This document shows positions 1-11,812 of a stretch of 64,000 nt of DNA, one piece after another. The position numbers and the translations under genes were made by a program. Under the pieces are notes generated by a model. It was not told the origin of the DNA. It saw only the letters and a program-made list of their open reading frames with translations, and ran no database searches. Source of the DNA: Roridomyces roridus (Eukaryota > Basidiomycota > Agaricomycetes > Agaricales > Mycenaceae); contig JARKIF010000060.1 in assembly GCA_029378245.1 (NCBI GenBank), positions 124,001-188,000 on the forward strand. The letters are read 5' to 3'. How positions within the stretch are numbered: the stretch's first letter is position 1; the number at the start of each line of letters is the position of its first letter.

Positions 1-1098
1 GGGTGAAGGCAGGTCCAGTACAACAGGACCGACCCCTCCACCCCAAACGGGACCGTCTTCCCGTGACACAAAGGCTCTTCCACCCTCACATAGAGAGAAG
101 CACGGATAGTATAAACCGGCAGCGACAGCCTGGCACGCAGCATCGATGGGAGCTGAAGGAGAAAAGGTCGGGAGACAGGGATGGGTATGCTGGGTCTCAC
201 TCCAATGTGCCCCATGCCACCATATAGGCGTGCGTAGGCGGCTCGTCGTCTGGTAATGCGGTGTCGGTAGGAACTCGGGTTCAGAAGGAGAGAAACGTCG
301 ATGGCGGTGAAACAAGCGTAGACGAGAGGGAGAAGGAGGGAATATGTGGCCGTGGCCGTGGGCGAGGCGGAGTGCAGCACTGTGGTTATCAGCGTCATCG
401 GGGAGCCAACGGACTCACACAGCAGTGCACCTGGATATGAATCCCAGTCTGATCTCCTCCCTTGTATCACACAGGTGCACGTACCCTCCTTCCCATCGTC
501 GAGCACCGTGCGCTGCACACCATTGACGAATCATCTTGGGCTTGCGATGGAGCTGCAGTCGTTTCATTTGGCCCGTAGTTGGCTGGTCCAGGCTGGATGA
601 GGTGGCCTCCAGGTATCTTGGGGTGAGAGGGCATCGTTTTCGGGGCTCGAAAGCGGGCAGTGTGGTCCCACGACGAGTTGGGGCGAAGGGAGGGAGAGGA
701 GAGCCACGACGTGGCTGATCACGTGAATTCGCCAAAATAGGAAATCGGCGCGTTATGCAAATGATCACCGAGATCGACCAGTCTGGCTATCGACATTCAT
801 AGACAGAATGGTTACGAGTCTAGGGCGACCGCGCCGCGAGGTACACTTTCGCGTTCTTCAAAAGGGACTGTCTGGTACCCGATCCCAGAGTTTCCGCCCG
901 TCACAAGGACAACCTGTATTGAGCGTAAGCGTCAAGTCGACAGTATACATATTTACACACACACCTTTCCAGTGAGGTCGGGAATGTCCCGCTCGGGGAC
1001 GAAACCGGGTTTGTTGTTCATGAGCGCTAAGACACCACCCATGTTTGCTGGCAGTGAGATCGAGAGAGGGAAGAGAGGGGATGAGGTTGGGATGAGGA
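1..1098. other. Gene-poor left edge
   Basis: No open frame here resembles a known family or joins to another by plausible splicing. The longest frame (415-768, minus) has the composition of random GC-rich sequence. I see no promoter-like or repeat structure apart from a short CA run near 955-964. The region may be the flank of a gene lying to the left of the window. Confidence 0.5.
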
Positions 1099-1106
1099 CT
1101 CGGAGC

Positions 1107-1733
1107 CTAGTGATGTCAAAGTTCGGTTCGGTTCGAGTTCGGGGGCTCTTTGGCTGAACTCTGAACCTGAACTTCAGGTTCGGTTCGGCAAAATCATGAA
1201 CTCCGAACCTGAACTGGAGTTCAGGTTCGGTTCAGGTTCGAACTGAGTTCGAACCTCCCGCGCTTCACCAAGGTTCAATTCAAATTTTGGCCACTGTAAA
1301 CTGTTCAAGAAAGCATATAGTAAGTGTGTTCAACCCCATAACATGTCTCCGCACCTTTTGAGAGAGTTACAAGCCCTGAATGGGTTGCATCAGCGTGATC
1401 ACAAGTGCGTGATGGCGCATCAACTCTCGATAAACATGTTTGCACTGGGGCCTGACGGTTACGAAGAAAATCCCGATTCATTTTGCCCACTGAGAAAGTG
1501 AGTACAGTCAAGATCTGTTCAAAAAGTGGGCGAAATCATGAGAAAATCATCAAAAACAGCCAGTTTCAGGTTCAAGTTCAGTTCGGGTTCGAACTTTCCG
1601 GTGACGGCTGAACCTCAAACCTGAACTTCAGGTTCGGTTCAAACATACGCTGAGCTTTGAACCTGAACTTCGTGTTCAGTTCGGTTCGGTTCGAGTTCGA
1701 ACCGTTTACTCGAACGGGACTTTGACAACACTA
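1107..1733. mobile_element. Non-autonomous hAT-like element
   Basis: The segment is bounded by terminal inverted repeats reading TAGTGATGTCAAAGT on the left (from 1108) and the complement of TAGTGTTGTCAAAGT on the right (ending 1733). They are flanked by near-identical 8-bp copies, CTCGGAGC (1099-1106) and CTCGGAGG (1734-1741), as expected for an hAT target-site duplication. Both ends, about 130-180 bp each, are packed with short direct and inverted copies of GAACCTGAAC and GGTTCGGTTC type words, which look like subterminal transposase-binding repeats. The central 300 bp holds no transposase. The element is therefore a MITE-sized passenger needing a transposase in trans. The superfamily call rests on TIR form and TSD length only. 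Confidence 0.7.
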
Positions 1734-1741
1734 CTCGGAGG

Positions 1742-3250
1742 AGAAAAGTCCGAGTCGCGTTTCAGATTAAGTACCCCTGATTTTCAGTGTTTGTCAGCAG
1801 TTCAAGTCAATAGCCTAATTTAGCCGGAGCCGCAGAGATGCCGGTAGCTTGGGACCGATCGGCTTGCGGCCATTATGCTTAACCATCTTCGTTTGACGCT
1901 TCCTTTCAGCTCTTTAACCGCTTCTTTCCAGGGCGCAAGGATTGCGGATGAGAAGTCTGCGTCTCGGCGGTCCACGAGGAGCAGCGGGCGTGGACAAAAC
2001 CCCTCTGCTGTCCCCCCCAATGACAAAACACGTGACTTTTCCATTACTTAATCAGAAGGTTGCGTGTTCAACCCTGACTGCAGCAACATTTTTTAATCTG
2101 AACTTTTGCAACTGAAGCCACCCAACCTAACCTGACAGGAATTCACTGCTGACACTGTTTCTAACTGCCCACTCACTGCTGATACTGATCCTAACCGCCC
2201 ATTCACTGTGGATTCTGAGTTCTTCATTCACAGCCGAGGCCGCGTGGGGGGAACAGGGGCATAGAATACACACACAGTCCTAACCTAACCTAACCTGCGT
2301 CTAACCGCCAATTCACGGCGGGATCCGAGTTCGTCAACAAAAAAGAAAAAAGAAATGGCACCAAAAAGGATTGAACCTGAATAGTGATAGCTGTTAGGCA
2401 ATTCAACAATCTTGATTACTACCGCTGAGCCAGAGCAGCAATTGAGTTGGCTGTCACCGTAGCGGCTATGACGGCACCCCGGCAGTTAAGCGAGCAGAAT
2501 TGCCTTTTAAGGCAATGTCATTGGGGGGGACACGTGCGCCAGCTGCGTGGACAGGGTCCGCGCTTTTATTACGAACTCTTCAATGTGAATGAATCGTCGC
2601 GCCGCGCTGCGGCGCCGCTCCAAGCGCATATGCGCAGTCACTTCTTGTTGTATTATTCAGTCGCGGAGGTATCATGAAGTTGTATTTAAATCCTGGCTGT
2701 TTCCCTAGCGGCGCCCCAGCCCGCGCTGCGGCGACGAGTGGCGACGTGAGCCAACAATTTTCTTACCCGTGCATCCCGACTCAATGCATCACATGATGAT
2801 CAGTGATCGATGACCGATCATGAAATTGCTGAGTCATGCTTCCACTCTTGCGCCGCTCCTTGACCACCGCTCCACCCGGGCTCGCTCAAATGGAACAAAT
2901 CCTCGGTGGCGTTCCGCTGAAAACGCTGCATTTCAAACGCAGCGGGACTAGAGTATACAAACCGGCGCTGCCGGCCGTCGTTTCACCGGAACTAACATGG
3001 AACTAACGCCATTTCGAGACCTTGCAAATCCTTCGACAATCTTCGACAACTCCCTGGAGCTCTAAGGAGGCGAAGACAATGCCTTCCCACAACGGCGCTG
3101 AAATTGTTCCCCGCTACCACTTGAAAGTCGTGACGGCCCGGTCCCTTCGCTCACGGCGTCAAGTCCTAATGATGTCGTACCCCTTTACCGATCCCCACAT
3201 TCATTCAAGGGTACCAATCTTCCCCGTTCCGAGTCTAACTCCACCTTGCT
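1742..3250. other. Intergenic stretch with simple and tRNA-like repeats
   Basis: No gene was found. The stretch holds imperfect tandem copies of a roughly 32-nt unit around 2140-2215 (containing CACTGCTGA and CTAACYGCCC), short CCTAA runs near 2121 and 2279-2297, a tRNA-like relic (listed separately), and GC-rich low-complexity sequence at 2590-2740. A second tRNA T-arm-like piece on the plus strand lies near 2055-2085. Confidence 0.5.
2356..2438 (-). tRNA. Degenerate tRNA-like sequence (relic or SINE head)
   Basis: On the minus strand there is a good A box (TGGCTCAGCGG), 44 nt later a B box (GGTTCAATCC), and a T-rich pol III-type terminator just downstream. A five-pair anticodon-like stem can be drawn between the boxes. 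However, the acceptor and T stems pair poorly and the base before the anticodon is not T, so it is unlikely to be a working tRNA. A decayed tRNA or the head of a short tRNA-derived retroelement fits best. Confidence 0.35.
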
Positions 3251-3263
3251 TGCTACATGCAAG

Positions 3264-3270
3264 TATAAAA
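3264..3270 (+). promoter_or_regulatory. TATA box of the BBE-like oxidase gene
   Basis: TATAAAA lies 41 bp upstream of the start codon at 3311, in pyrimidine-rich surroundings typical of a fungal core promoter. Confidence 0.6.
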
Positions 3271-3310
3271 GCCATGCATCCGCCTCCCACCTTACCCCAC
3301 CGCCCCTCCG

Positions 3311-5244
3311 ATGCTCCTTCCCCTCCTCAGCCTCGTCTCGCTCTCACTGTGCGCTTCCGCGGTTAATGTCGCGGTTTTGCAACAATCGTTGGCTGGGCAT
3401 GGTGTTACTGCTGTGTTCCAGTCTGACCCGACTTACTCGAATGTGAGCCGAGCATGTACGTCTCCATTCTCTTTCTGTATACAGGCTCTCTTACTGAATT
3501 GATGCTCGTAGTCAATCGGCGCTTCACCATCACCCCAGTTGCCGTCGCATTCCCAACCAGCGTCGCGCAAGTCTCCGCGGCTGTTGCAGCTGGAACGGCG
3601 CAGAACCTCGAGGTAGTAGCCCGCAGTGGTGGGGTACGTAGCCAGCCGGCCGGTCTGCTCCTACACAAGCAAACTCACGCTTCTCTGCCAGCACTCCTAC
3701 ATCGCCAACGGACTCGGCGGGAACAACGGCGCTCTCGTGGTCGATATGAGCAAAATGAAGCAGATAACTGTACGCTCTTCAAATAATACCGCCCTCATTG
3801 AGACTGGCAATCGTCTCGGAGATATCGCACTAGCGTTGAGTGCCGCCGGGCGGGCGATGCCGCATGGGACGTGCAGCTATGTAAGTCCCGCGACTCTATA
3901 TCCCTTTTTTTTAGCTGATGGATGTTTCACGCCAGGTGGGTATAGGTGGCCATAGCGGTACGAATCAACTAATATACTCTTGATCATCTTGTTGACATCT
4001 TTGCAGGGTATGGCGGTTTCGGGTTCACCAGCCGCGCGTGGGGCCTCGCCCTGGATACCGTCAAGTCTGCGACAGTGGTGCTGGGCAACGGGTCCATCGT
4101 CACTGCGTCCGGAAGTGTCAACACAGACCTTTACTGGGTGAGCATAAGATGATTAATCTTCTCTCAGCTTGCTTACCGTGGGCCAGGCCATCCGAGGCGC
4201 CTCCCCCTCTTTCGGAATAGTCACTTCCATTGAAGTCCAAACATTCCCCGCCCCCTCCTCCGCGACCGTCTTTGAATACAAGTGGAACAACGTGGACATC
4301 AAGACCGCCGCCACCTCCATCTCGGCATTCCAAACCTACGTCGCCACGCCCAACCTCCCCCAGCAATTCGGCGCCGAACTCGTCTTCTCCGCGGGTGAAA
4401 CCAAGGGGACGTTGCAGTTGGGTCTCACTGGGGGATACTACGCGAACATCAGCTCCGCAGCCCTCGACGCGCTGCTGGCGCCATATCTCAAGAATCTGCC
4501 GACTCCCACATCAAAGATGTTCATCCCTGGACCCTACATCAACAGCGTCTCGGTCTTTGCGGACCCGAAACCTTTGAACACCTCGTCCGGGCCGGACGGG
4601 TTCGATACGTTCTACACCAAGAGCTTGATGACGCCCGAGAGCGCGCCGATGTCGGCCAAGGCTGTCACGGCGTTTGCGACGTACATGGCTAACCAGGGGT
4701 TCACCACAAAAACGGTGTGTACACCCTCCACTGATTCCGTTCAGTTTCTCAACCTTCCACCTAGGATTGGTTCGTCGAGGTCGAGCTATACGGTGGCAGC
4801 AACTCTGCGATCAACCAAGTGCCATTGGATTCGACTGCATTCGCTAAACGTGATACCCTCTTTACGATTCAATTCTACACGTCTTCGAATGCGACGATGT
4901 TGCCGCCGTTCCCTGACGCGGGATTCACCTTCCTCGATGGGATGGTGGATAGTATCCTGAGTAACGAGCCGGCGGATTGGAATTACGGGTGCGCCGCCGT
5001 CTCTCTAATCGAGTCGTTGAATTGGTTTTGACTTGTTGACTGGGATTTTAGAGCCTACCTGAACTACATCGACGACAGGCTTGGTGCGAATGGTGAGTGT
5101 TTCTGTTTTCTTTCTACTGAATCTCACCTCACGTTTGTCTGTATAGCTACGAAGCTGTACTACGGCTCACATTACCCGCGCCTGGAGGCCATCAAGGCCA
5201 AAGTGGACCCCAAGGATACCTTCCGTTTCCCGGTCGGACTTTGA
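3311..5244 (+). CDS. Secreted FAD-linked oxidoreductase, berberine-bridge-enzyme-like
   Basis: This is a secreted flavin oxidase of the BBE/glucooligosaccharide-oxidase type, which oxidises sugars, alcohols or alkaloid-like substrates with O2 and yields H2O2. Exons read as 3311-3455, 3512-3633, 3692-3880, 3936-3957, 4007-4137, 4187-4714, 4765-4988, 5052-5092 and 5147-5244; all frames join. The product opens with a clear signal peptide (LLPLLSLVSLSLC). It then carries the FAD_binding_4 fold with RSGGHSY, whose His is the covalent flavin residue, and a GTCSYVGIGGHSGG segment whose Cys fits the second covalent bond of bicovalent members. LYWAIRGASPSFGIVT follows, and the C-terminal BBE motif is YYGSHYPRLEAIKAKVDP. 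The 22-nt fourth exon encodes part of the flavin loop. The substrate cannot be told from sequence. Confidence 0.9.
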
Positions 5245-5396
5245 GCATAACAAAAACGGAAGGACGGACGGACCCTGCTTTTCTTGTACTTTCCCTACTG
5301 CTATTGTACATGTCACTTGAATGCTAAATTGTTTTTCATCCACCCTATTCGTACAATCACAATCGTTTATTTTTCTGCTTGCCCGCCTAGTATGCC

Positions 5397-6506
5397 TCAT
5401 TTCTTCTCCATCACGGTGACGACATCTGCCCCGAATCCAACGGTGCGAGACGTATCAAAGTCTTTCAACGCTTCAACGATGAGTCCCTGGAGAGACGCCT
5501 CGGCAACATTCATCGTCTAGGAGCGACGTCAGATTTGTGTTTCGCAGGGAAAGGCGATAACTTGTTACCTCCATGAGATCCTGTTGATTCTGCCAAATTT
5601 CATGAGCTCCCTGCTGGAATTCTGGTGCAAAAGCGGGCACGTACCGCGTATTCTCCGTGAATGATGAGTGTATGTCTCGTGAACCTGAATGCGCCCACTT
5701 CGTGCAAACTCTCATTCATGGAGCTATCTTGGCAGAGCTGTTAGATATGTTCATCGCTCAGCTTGGAACGCAACATTATATACAGGGAGATCGACCCACC
5801 AGTGTCAACTTGAGAAGATTCTTCTGGACAACGGGACGTTCCAAGAATCGATCGAGCAACAAATCCAGCCTCCTCTCGCACTCCTCCGGCGAGCGGCCCT
5901 CGGGAACCTCGAGGATGGCGAGACAGTGCGCTCTGTTCGCCGGCGCCAGACTCGACTGTTTTTCAAACTTGATATCGGCATTGGCAGTGAATAGGGAGAC
6001 GTCGCGGTCGGTGCGGTACTCGCGATGTTGCAAGAACTTGACAATCTCGGGGAGTTTGTGGAGCTTCAAGGAGAATCGAATTCATATCAACCAGTGGGAA
6101 ATTTTGTCGTTTAGACACACCTGCATGATGCTGGCAGCATTCTATCCGGTGAATTTGGTTGGCAACTATTTCTGCAAATCGCGACACAAGGAGACTAGGG
6201 CTCACCTCGCACTCTAGTTTGCCGATGAGGATTGGACGGGGGTCAGGCAATCCAGCGGCTTTGACATAGGCGTCCATCATATTGTTCATGAAGACCTGGT
6301 ACGGTTTACTATTATATTCATGCAGTCGACAAACGCTCGACACTCACGAAGTCGAAACTGTGAGCCAACTTCTGTGCTTGCGGAAGCTTGCGCCACTCGT
6401 CAGCCAAGGTCATCATATTCGTTCTGAATTCATCCATAGACACATCAGGGTCTGCGCGGTGAATGCAGATATGGTAGATAGGCGCTTTTTGGAGGGATGA
6501 GGACAT
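5397..6506 (-). CDS. Unrecognised protein, family X copy 1
   Basis: A 255-aa protein of unknown function. Seven exons, all in phase 0: 6348-6506, 6206-6295, 6121-6141, 5800-6063, 5645-5737, 5569-5589, 5397-5516. Two exons are only 21 nt. Every exon has exactly the same length as in the paralogue at 12076-13157, which strongly supports the model. The N-terminus (KAPIYHICIHRADPDVSMDE...) loosely recalls the first strand and helix of small dimeric alpha/beta-barrel (EthD-like) proteins, but I would not assign it. No signal peptide or membrane segment is visible, so a cytosolic protein is likely. An A/T-rich ATTTATTG stretch about 45 bp upstream of the start resembles a TATA element and is conserved before the paralogue. 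Confidence 0.8.
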
Positions 6507-6869
6507 CGTTGAGAGAGGGTGTTGGTGAGATGGCGCAGATCGAGAGCACTATTTATTGAATCCGGATATCATGGGAGAATTGGTCTTGAGGACACGGAAT
6601 CCGAGGAGCTGGAGCATTTGACTTTAGTAAGAGAGAATCGAACATCGGGGACCACCTTGCCGGAACTTTGTTCTATTACTACCATCCAAATTCCTTGATG
6701 TCGAGTTTAACTGAAGGTGCCTGGAAATTCCGTGGAGAGGTGTGTACATGCGCTGAGAGTGAGCGAAGCAAATGGGACGTCGAAGCTGCGTACCACAAAA
6801 GATAGCCTATCATACCAGCCTCTCGTGGGCACGAGAACCTAGAGGATCGTCCCAAGGACACTTTGGCGC

Positions 6870-7440
6870 TTTACTTATCTCTCCGACACGCGGTCCCGCG
6901 GAAGTATGAGTCTCCGGCGCGAGCCGATGGAGCAGAAGGCAAGGGATCACGCGACGGATATGTGCGAGCTTGAGGGAAGCTGCCCTTTGGGGATGTGTTC
7001 GGGAATCTGTGGTCGACGTGGTGGAAAAGAAGATTGTGAATCATGTGACACAACGCTTTTAAGATCGTGCGTGATCAGTGCGATGAACTCCGAAGTTTTG
7101 CCGAAGTCCGCGGCTAAGTATCTCAAGTCGTGGTTCGCGGCGCAATATGAGCTGGCCAGCCGAGGCTTATAAGTTATGCCGAGCCCCACACATCGCTGGA
7201 GCGAATTGGATTCTCCTTCCAAGTTCAAGTGGGTCCCGCCGATTCGTAAGTATCTGGATCAACATGATTCTTCACGGCCAGTTGTGGACACGGGAATTAG
7301 ACGATTGGACGAGCGAAGAAAAGTAATGCTGCATTTTCCGGCTGTCCACGAACACTTCTGTTTTCGAAACAATTCTCAGTCATCTTGATTCTTCACTAGG
7401 CGAATCACCGCAATGCATCCTCATCTTCGGTCTCCTACTC
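6870..7440. other. Intergenic region with a copied F-box-gene promoter fragment
   Basis: No gene was found. Around 7018-7140 the sequence resembles the region just upstream of the F-box gene (10443-10640): both carry a GTGG(C/A)AAA-GAAGATTGTG-ATCATGTGACAC block, and a CCGCGGCTA-CTCAA block follows at a similar distance. This suggests an old duplication that included the F-box promoter but left no recognisable coding part here. Confidence 0.45.
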
Positions 7441-7446
7441 TTGGTC

Positions 7447-8523
7447 CTACCACCCTTCATCCTCCGACTCTTCGGCTTCTTCGTCCTCTCCATCATCCAC
7501 TGCCCCTTCTGAATCCTCGTTGTCGTCGTCCCCCTCAGCACCCTCCCCAGAGACACGCCGTATATTCTTCCCCAACCAACGCGCGCTGTTAACGCTCAGA
7601 CCGTCGCAGCGCAAAGGTTCCATCGAGAACGTGTCTCGATCATCAGCATCCTTGGGGTCGACGGCTGCGCGGAACGACACCCCCACACTCGCAAGCAGTA
7701 GGGACAACGTTTCCTTCACGCTGATCATACCCGCCGGTGCCGAGTCACCCTCGGGCTGGCCAAACAGCACCTCGTGAATCACACGCGCGTCTGCTTCATC
7801 GATACCAAATTTGCGCTTGTCGATAGCACGCCACTTGCGACCGGGGGAGACGTCGGCCAATCCGAGCTCGAAGAAGACGCGGAAGCCGTTCATGTCGGCG
7901 GGTCCCTGGGGTGTGATGGAGTCCAACTTGTCCGTGCAGATGACGCGGTGCAGGCGATAGAAGACGGTGCAAAAGAATTCGACGTAGGTCCACCGGGCGC
8001 GGTACCAGTAGTCGAGGTATACGTCGATGGCTGCGGGGTTGGTGGGAGAGTAGATGCGGGTGAAAATTGTCGCTTCACGAACCTAGTAGTAGCCTCATCA
8101 GTAATGGGCAGAGGAGAACGGCGTTCGGGAATGGAAACTTACAGCACAACCGCCGTCATCCACAACATCCGGACCAATCGGTACGATACAGTCGCGTATT
8201 GCCTGGGCGGCGTCCGCGTCGAATCCGGTCCGTTCGAGTACCTTGTCCACAGCCAATTTGATCACTTTGTATGGCTCGTCGTCACCTTCATCTTGTTCTT
8301 CGAGTGACGTCAAGGTCTCTCGCAAATCTTCGGATTCTGCCCGCCGCAGTGCGAGATATAGCGCCCACGCGTCAAACGCCTTGGGGGCGAGGAGGCGGAA
8401 CTCGGTCGCGCAGGTCTCAAGGGAGTCTGGTGCGATGGGAAGGGCCTCTTTGCCCTGTTTCTGGTGGGTTGGCGGATTCGAGAGCGGGGTCCCGTCGTGC
8501 GGCTCGTTTCGGTGAGAAGACAT
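7447..8523 (-). CDS. Unrecognised protein with acidic tail, family Y copy 1
   Basis: A 338-aa protein in two exons (8143-8523 and 7447-8082) separated by a 60-nt intron. I do not recognise the family. The N-terminal third is polar, the middle is rich in Trp, Tyr and Phe (DYWYRARWTYVEFFCTVFYR), and the last 40 residues are almost entirely Asp, Glu and Gly. No signal peptide is seen. The start at MSSHR was chosen over an upstream in-frame ATG because the paralogue at 10755-11812 starts at the same point. The intron position is the same in both copies and the introns still share sequence, so the duplication is fairly recent. The acidic tail could suggest a nuclear or chromatin-associated protein, but that is only inference. 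Confidence 0.75.
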
Positions 8524-9010
8524 GGTGGTGCGAGACAACCTTGGTCACGTTTTTTTTTCTTTGTTCGGGTCCAGAGTGGCAAATCCTAGCACACACATCA
8601 AACTTGATATTATGCCGGCATGTCGCAAGTTCATTCGTTGGCAATTCAGCGCGAACAGCGCTTGGATAATGTCGCCGTCGCTATGAACAATACATGTAAT
8701 CCAGTCCCACGTTACATAACTGTATGCATAACTGTCTGGTCACAGTCCGAACCTGAGCCTCTAAATTCGCCATCAACCTTGAAGGTCTGTAGTCTGAACA
8801 GGAATTGGAATTAACTTGAGCAATCACAAGTCCAACCGCTGTGCTCCAGCTATAAAATACGCTGAACGACAACCTTGGAAGTATAATGGATGTATTGTAA
8901 GCTCCGTTCTTCAAAGCTATTTGCTATATGAACCGTGTCTTCTCCGAGTCCGAACTTGAGCCTGAAATTTTTATTAGATGGACCAGTGAGGGACGAGGAT
9001 ACCACGAGCC
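8524..9010. other. Intergenic region
   Basis: No gene was found. It contains a poly-T tract at 8550-8560 and a TATAAAAT sequence near 8851 with no open frame behind it on either strand. Confidence 0.5.
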
Positions 9011-10443
9011 CTACGCCGACTCCGTCCAAAGATGCGCCCTCTCTTTGAACCACTTTGGTCCCCACCCAAACTCGATCTTCATACCCTCCGCACGCACCTT
9101 GAGGAGCTCAGAAAGGGCGGGGGATAGGTCCACTCCACGCCGGTCATCCGGAATTTCCCCATTTTGGATAAATCGGAAGGACTCGATCTTGTTCACTCCG
9201 TTCACGGATCGCGCGCGTGTGGAGAGCAATTTCGAGAGAGACGAAATAGGTAGATCCCCCTCCGCGTTGTTGAACGTCAACGACTCTAGCGCGGGAACCA
9301 GCGTTCCATCTGCGATTCGCTGCAGAAATGCGTTGATTGGGTCTCTTTCCAAGTCGAGACTGTTGCCGATGAACCCGGACAACGTGAGCACGCGTAGGGC
9401 TGGTAGTGCCAAAAGGTGTGCCTCCACGTCTCTTAGTTCATCGCACTCAAGACACAGAGTGCGGATGGTGCAGCCTGAACGGCTCAAGAAATTTTGGAAG
9501 ATCGGAAGGATGTCCTCCTCGATCAGCGCAGTATCAAGGTCCTCGAGCACCGGGAAGGCGACATGTTGCAACAAGGGCGACCAATCAGTGCTGAAGGATC
9601 GAAGATGGTGAAGAATGACACCCGCTGGAGTGTTTGGAATGTTGGACATGGATGAATGCATTTTCAGGGTGACGAGGTCCGGGGTTTCTTGCAGGATTTG
9701 CAAGCATTCCGTCACTGGCTGTGCCGAGAGCTCGAGGGTCGTCAGCTGGTGCCACGGAAGGGATATATGCGACATGTTTATACTCCACAGCTTCAGGCTG
9801 CGGAGCTGCGGGGCAGCTGGGAAGGCGATCTGCAGCGGAGGATGGGTTTTGCCGTACACGAAGAGTTCTTCCAGTGCGGTCAACGGCACTGCTTCGCCGT
9901 CATGGGATGGGAATTTCACGGGGACGGTGAAACTGAATGAGAGGTTGAGCAACCGGGGAAGGTATGGCCCGAGAATCGCAGATACTTCGTCGGCCGTCGA
10001 CGTCGAGTCAACGGCGAAACTGGGATGCGGAAAGGGAGACCATCCCCGTAAAGCTTGCCTCCCATACGAGCGAGTCTGGTTCGCAGAGTATTCATAAGAA
10101 TCTGCGGATCGGAAGGGCTATATGGTGCGGTCATGGCTGGCCAGAGCCGGGGGCAATCAAAGGCGACCTCGCGCCAATGTTTGCACACGCTGGCCAGAAC
10201 GAGAGGAGTAGGTTGCGGATAGTAGGGATCGTCCGACGATTCCATATAGCGCAAGAAGATTTCGGAGGTCATCTCTCGCGGAAGCGATAGGACGGGGTAC
10301 ACGATGGAGTCGAGTGCGGCCGAAATCGTCGTCTCCTCCGCGCGGAGCACAGCGAGCTGAGACTGAAGGCATGCGATCTTGCGATGGATGTCTACGAGGG
10401 ACACACGTAGTTGGGCGTTGGTGAGGTGTCCGGTGGTCGACAT
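9011..10443 (-). pseudogene. F-box/leucine-rich-repeat-like gene with a frame break
   Basis: The N-terminal part shows the usual basidiomycete F-box layout: a coiled stretch (RKIACLQSQLAVLRAEE), then LPREMTSEIFLRYMES, then LVLASVCKHWREVAFDCPRLW. The C-terminal 300 residues are leucine-rich, with spaced LxxLxL repeats typical of the substrate-binding region of SCF ubiquitin-ligase adaptors. The two parts lie in different frames. The second frame reads sensibly back to about 10035 (FAVDSTSTADEVSAIL), so the break falls near 10030-10045. No intron of suitable phase joins them cleanly there; an 83-nt intron can be forced but removes that sensible segment. A one-base indel, real or from sequencing, is the simplest explanation. 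The start at MSTTGHL lacks a visible TATA element. Confidence 0.7.
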
Positions 10444-10754
10444 GGTGGCAAAGAAGAAAGATTGTGGATCATGTGACACCGCGGTCCTAATCGGATCTTT
10501 CGGATCAGTTACAGTGCTTGATCGGCCGGTGTTTGAAGTTGAACTGTGCAGACGCCGAGATGAATGGGGCTGATCTCCTCATTGGTTTGTCTCGACTAAC
10601 AGTGAAGGGTGAGCTCCGCGGCTACATGCCTCAAACCGATGTCGCCGAAGCCTGAACACAGCCAGAGTTTTACTACTATGTAAGTTGAAACTTGAACTTG
10701 ATGTTCGTACAAATTGATACACACTGCTGGGCTGCGTTTCTTGGAGTTAATATT

Positions 10755-11812
10755 CTAGTAGTCATCTTCCTCCTCTGAATCTTTTCGATCGACTGCTGCA
10801 TCTGAATCCTCGTCGTCGCCTTCGACGCCCTCCCCAGACACACGTCGTATATGCTTCCCCAACCAACGCGCACTGCCGCTCAGACCTGAGCAAGACCAGG
10901 GTACCATCGAGAACGTGTCGTGATCGTCCTCACCCTTCGGGTTGACAGCCGCCTGGAAGGACATCCCCACGCTCGCGAGCAGGAGTGACAGAGTTTCCTT
11001 CACGCTGATCGGTGCCGCATCACCCCCAGTGCTTGCCTGCTGCTGGCCAAAGAGCACCTCGTGAAGCATGTGTGCTTCCAATTTGTCAATACCAAACTTG
11101 CGCTTCTCGATGGCGCGCCACTTGCGACCCGGCGGAATGTCTTCCAGTCCTAGTTCGAACAAGATCCGGAAGTCGTTCATCTCATCGGGGCCGCGTGGTG
11201 AGCGGATGTCCAACTTGTCCGTGGCGATGACGCGGTGCAGGCGGTAAGAGACGGTGCAAAAGAACTCGACGGAGCTCCAACGGCCGCGGTACCAGTAGTC
11301 GAGGTGGATGTCGATGGCAGCGGGGTTGGTGGGGGAGTAGACGCGGGAGAGGGTGGTCGCTTCATCAACCTAGCAGTGTCGCGTCAATAAGCGGCGGAGG
11401 AGAACAGTGTCTGAGATGAACTCACAGCATACCCGCCGTCGTCCACAAATTGTGGATTGAACGTTATGATGCACTCGCGCATTGCCTGGCTCGCTGCAGC
11501 GTCGAACCGAGTCCGTTTGAGCACCTTGTCGACGGCCTGTTTGACCACTCTGAACGGCCGCGGATCACCTTCGTCTTCTGCTTCAGCAGACGCCAGATTC
11601 TCCTTCATGCGTTCAGACGCTGCCTTCCGCTGTGCGAGATACATCGCCCACGCGTCGAATGGCTTGGGGGCGAGCAGGTGAAACACTGTTGCGCAGGCCT
11701 CAAGGGAAGTGGGGGCGGGCTCTGGTGCGGTGGAAGCCGTTTCAGTGCGTCTTTTCTGGCGTGCTCGCGGATTCGAGAGCGGGGGCGCGTCGTGTGTTCG
11801 GTGAGAAGACAT
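10755..11812 (-). CDS. Unrecognised protein with acidic tail, family Y copy 2
   Basis: A 333-aa paralogue of the product at 7447-8523, with exons 11426-11812 and 10755-11369 and the intron at the same site. The best-conserved blocks are the segment around LLAPKPFDAWAMYLAQRKA, the aromatic DYWYRGRWSSVEFFCTV block, and PPGRKWRAIEKRKFGID. The acidic C-terminus (DDEDSDAAVDRKDSEEEDDY) is shorter than in copy 1. Function is unknown. The gene sits head to tail with family X copy 2, just as copy 1 sits beside X copy 1. Confidence 0.75.

Noticed and set aside
1107..1733. A possible CRISPR-like or minisatellite array because of the repeated GAACCTGAAC words.
   Set aside because: The words are unevenly spaced, present in both orientations and limited to the two ends between TIRs, as in transposon subterminal regions; the organism is also a eukaryote.
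2275..2300. CCTAACCTAACC runs as interstitial telomere repeat.
   Set aside because: The unit is five bases (CCTAA), not the fungal CCCTAA hexamer, and only three or four units are present.
7774..8307. A 177-codon plus-strand frame.
   Set aside because: It is antisense to family Y copy 1, whose two-exon model is supported by a paralogue.
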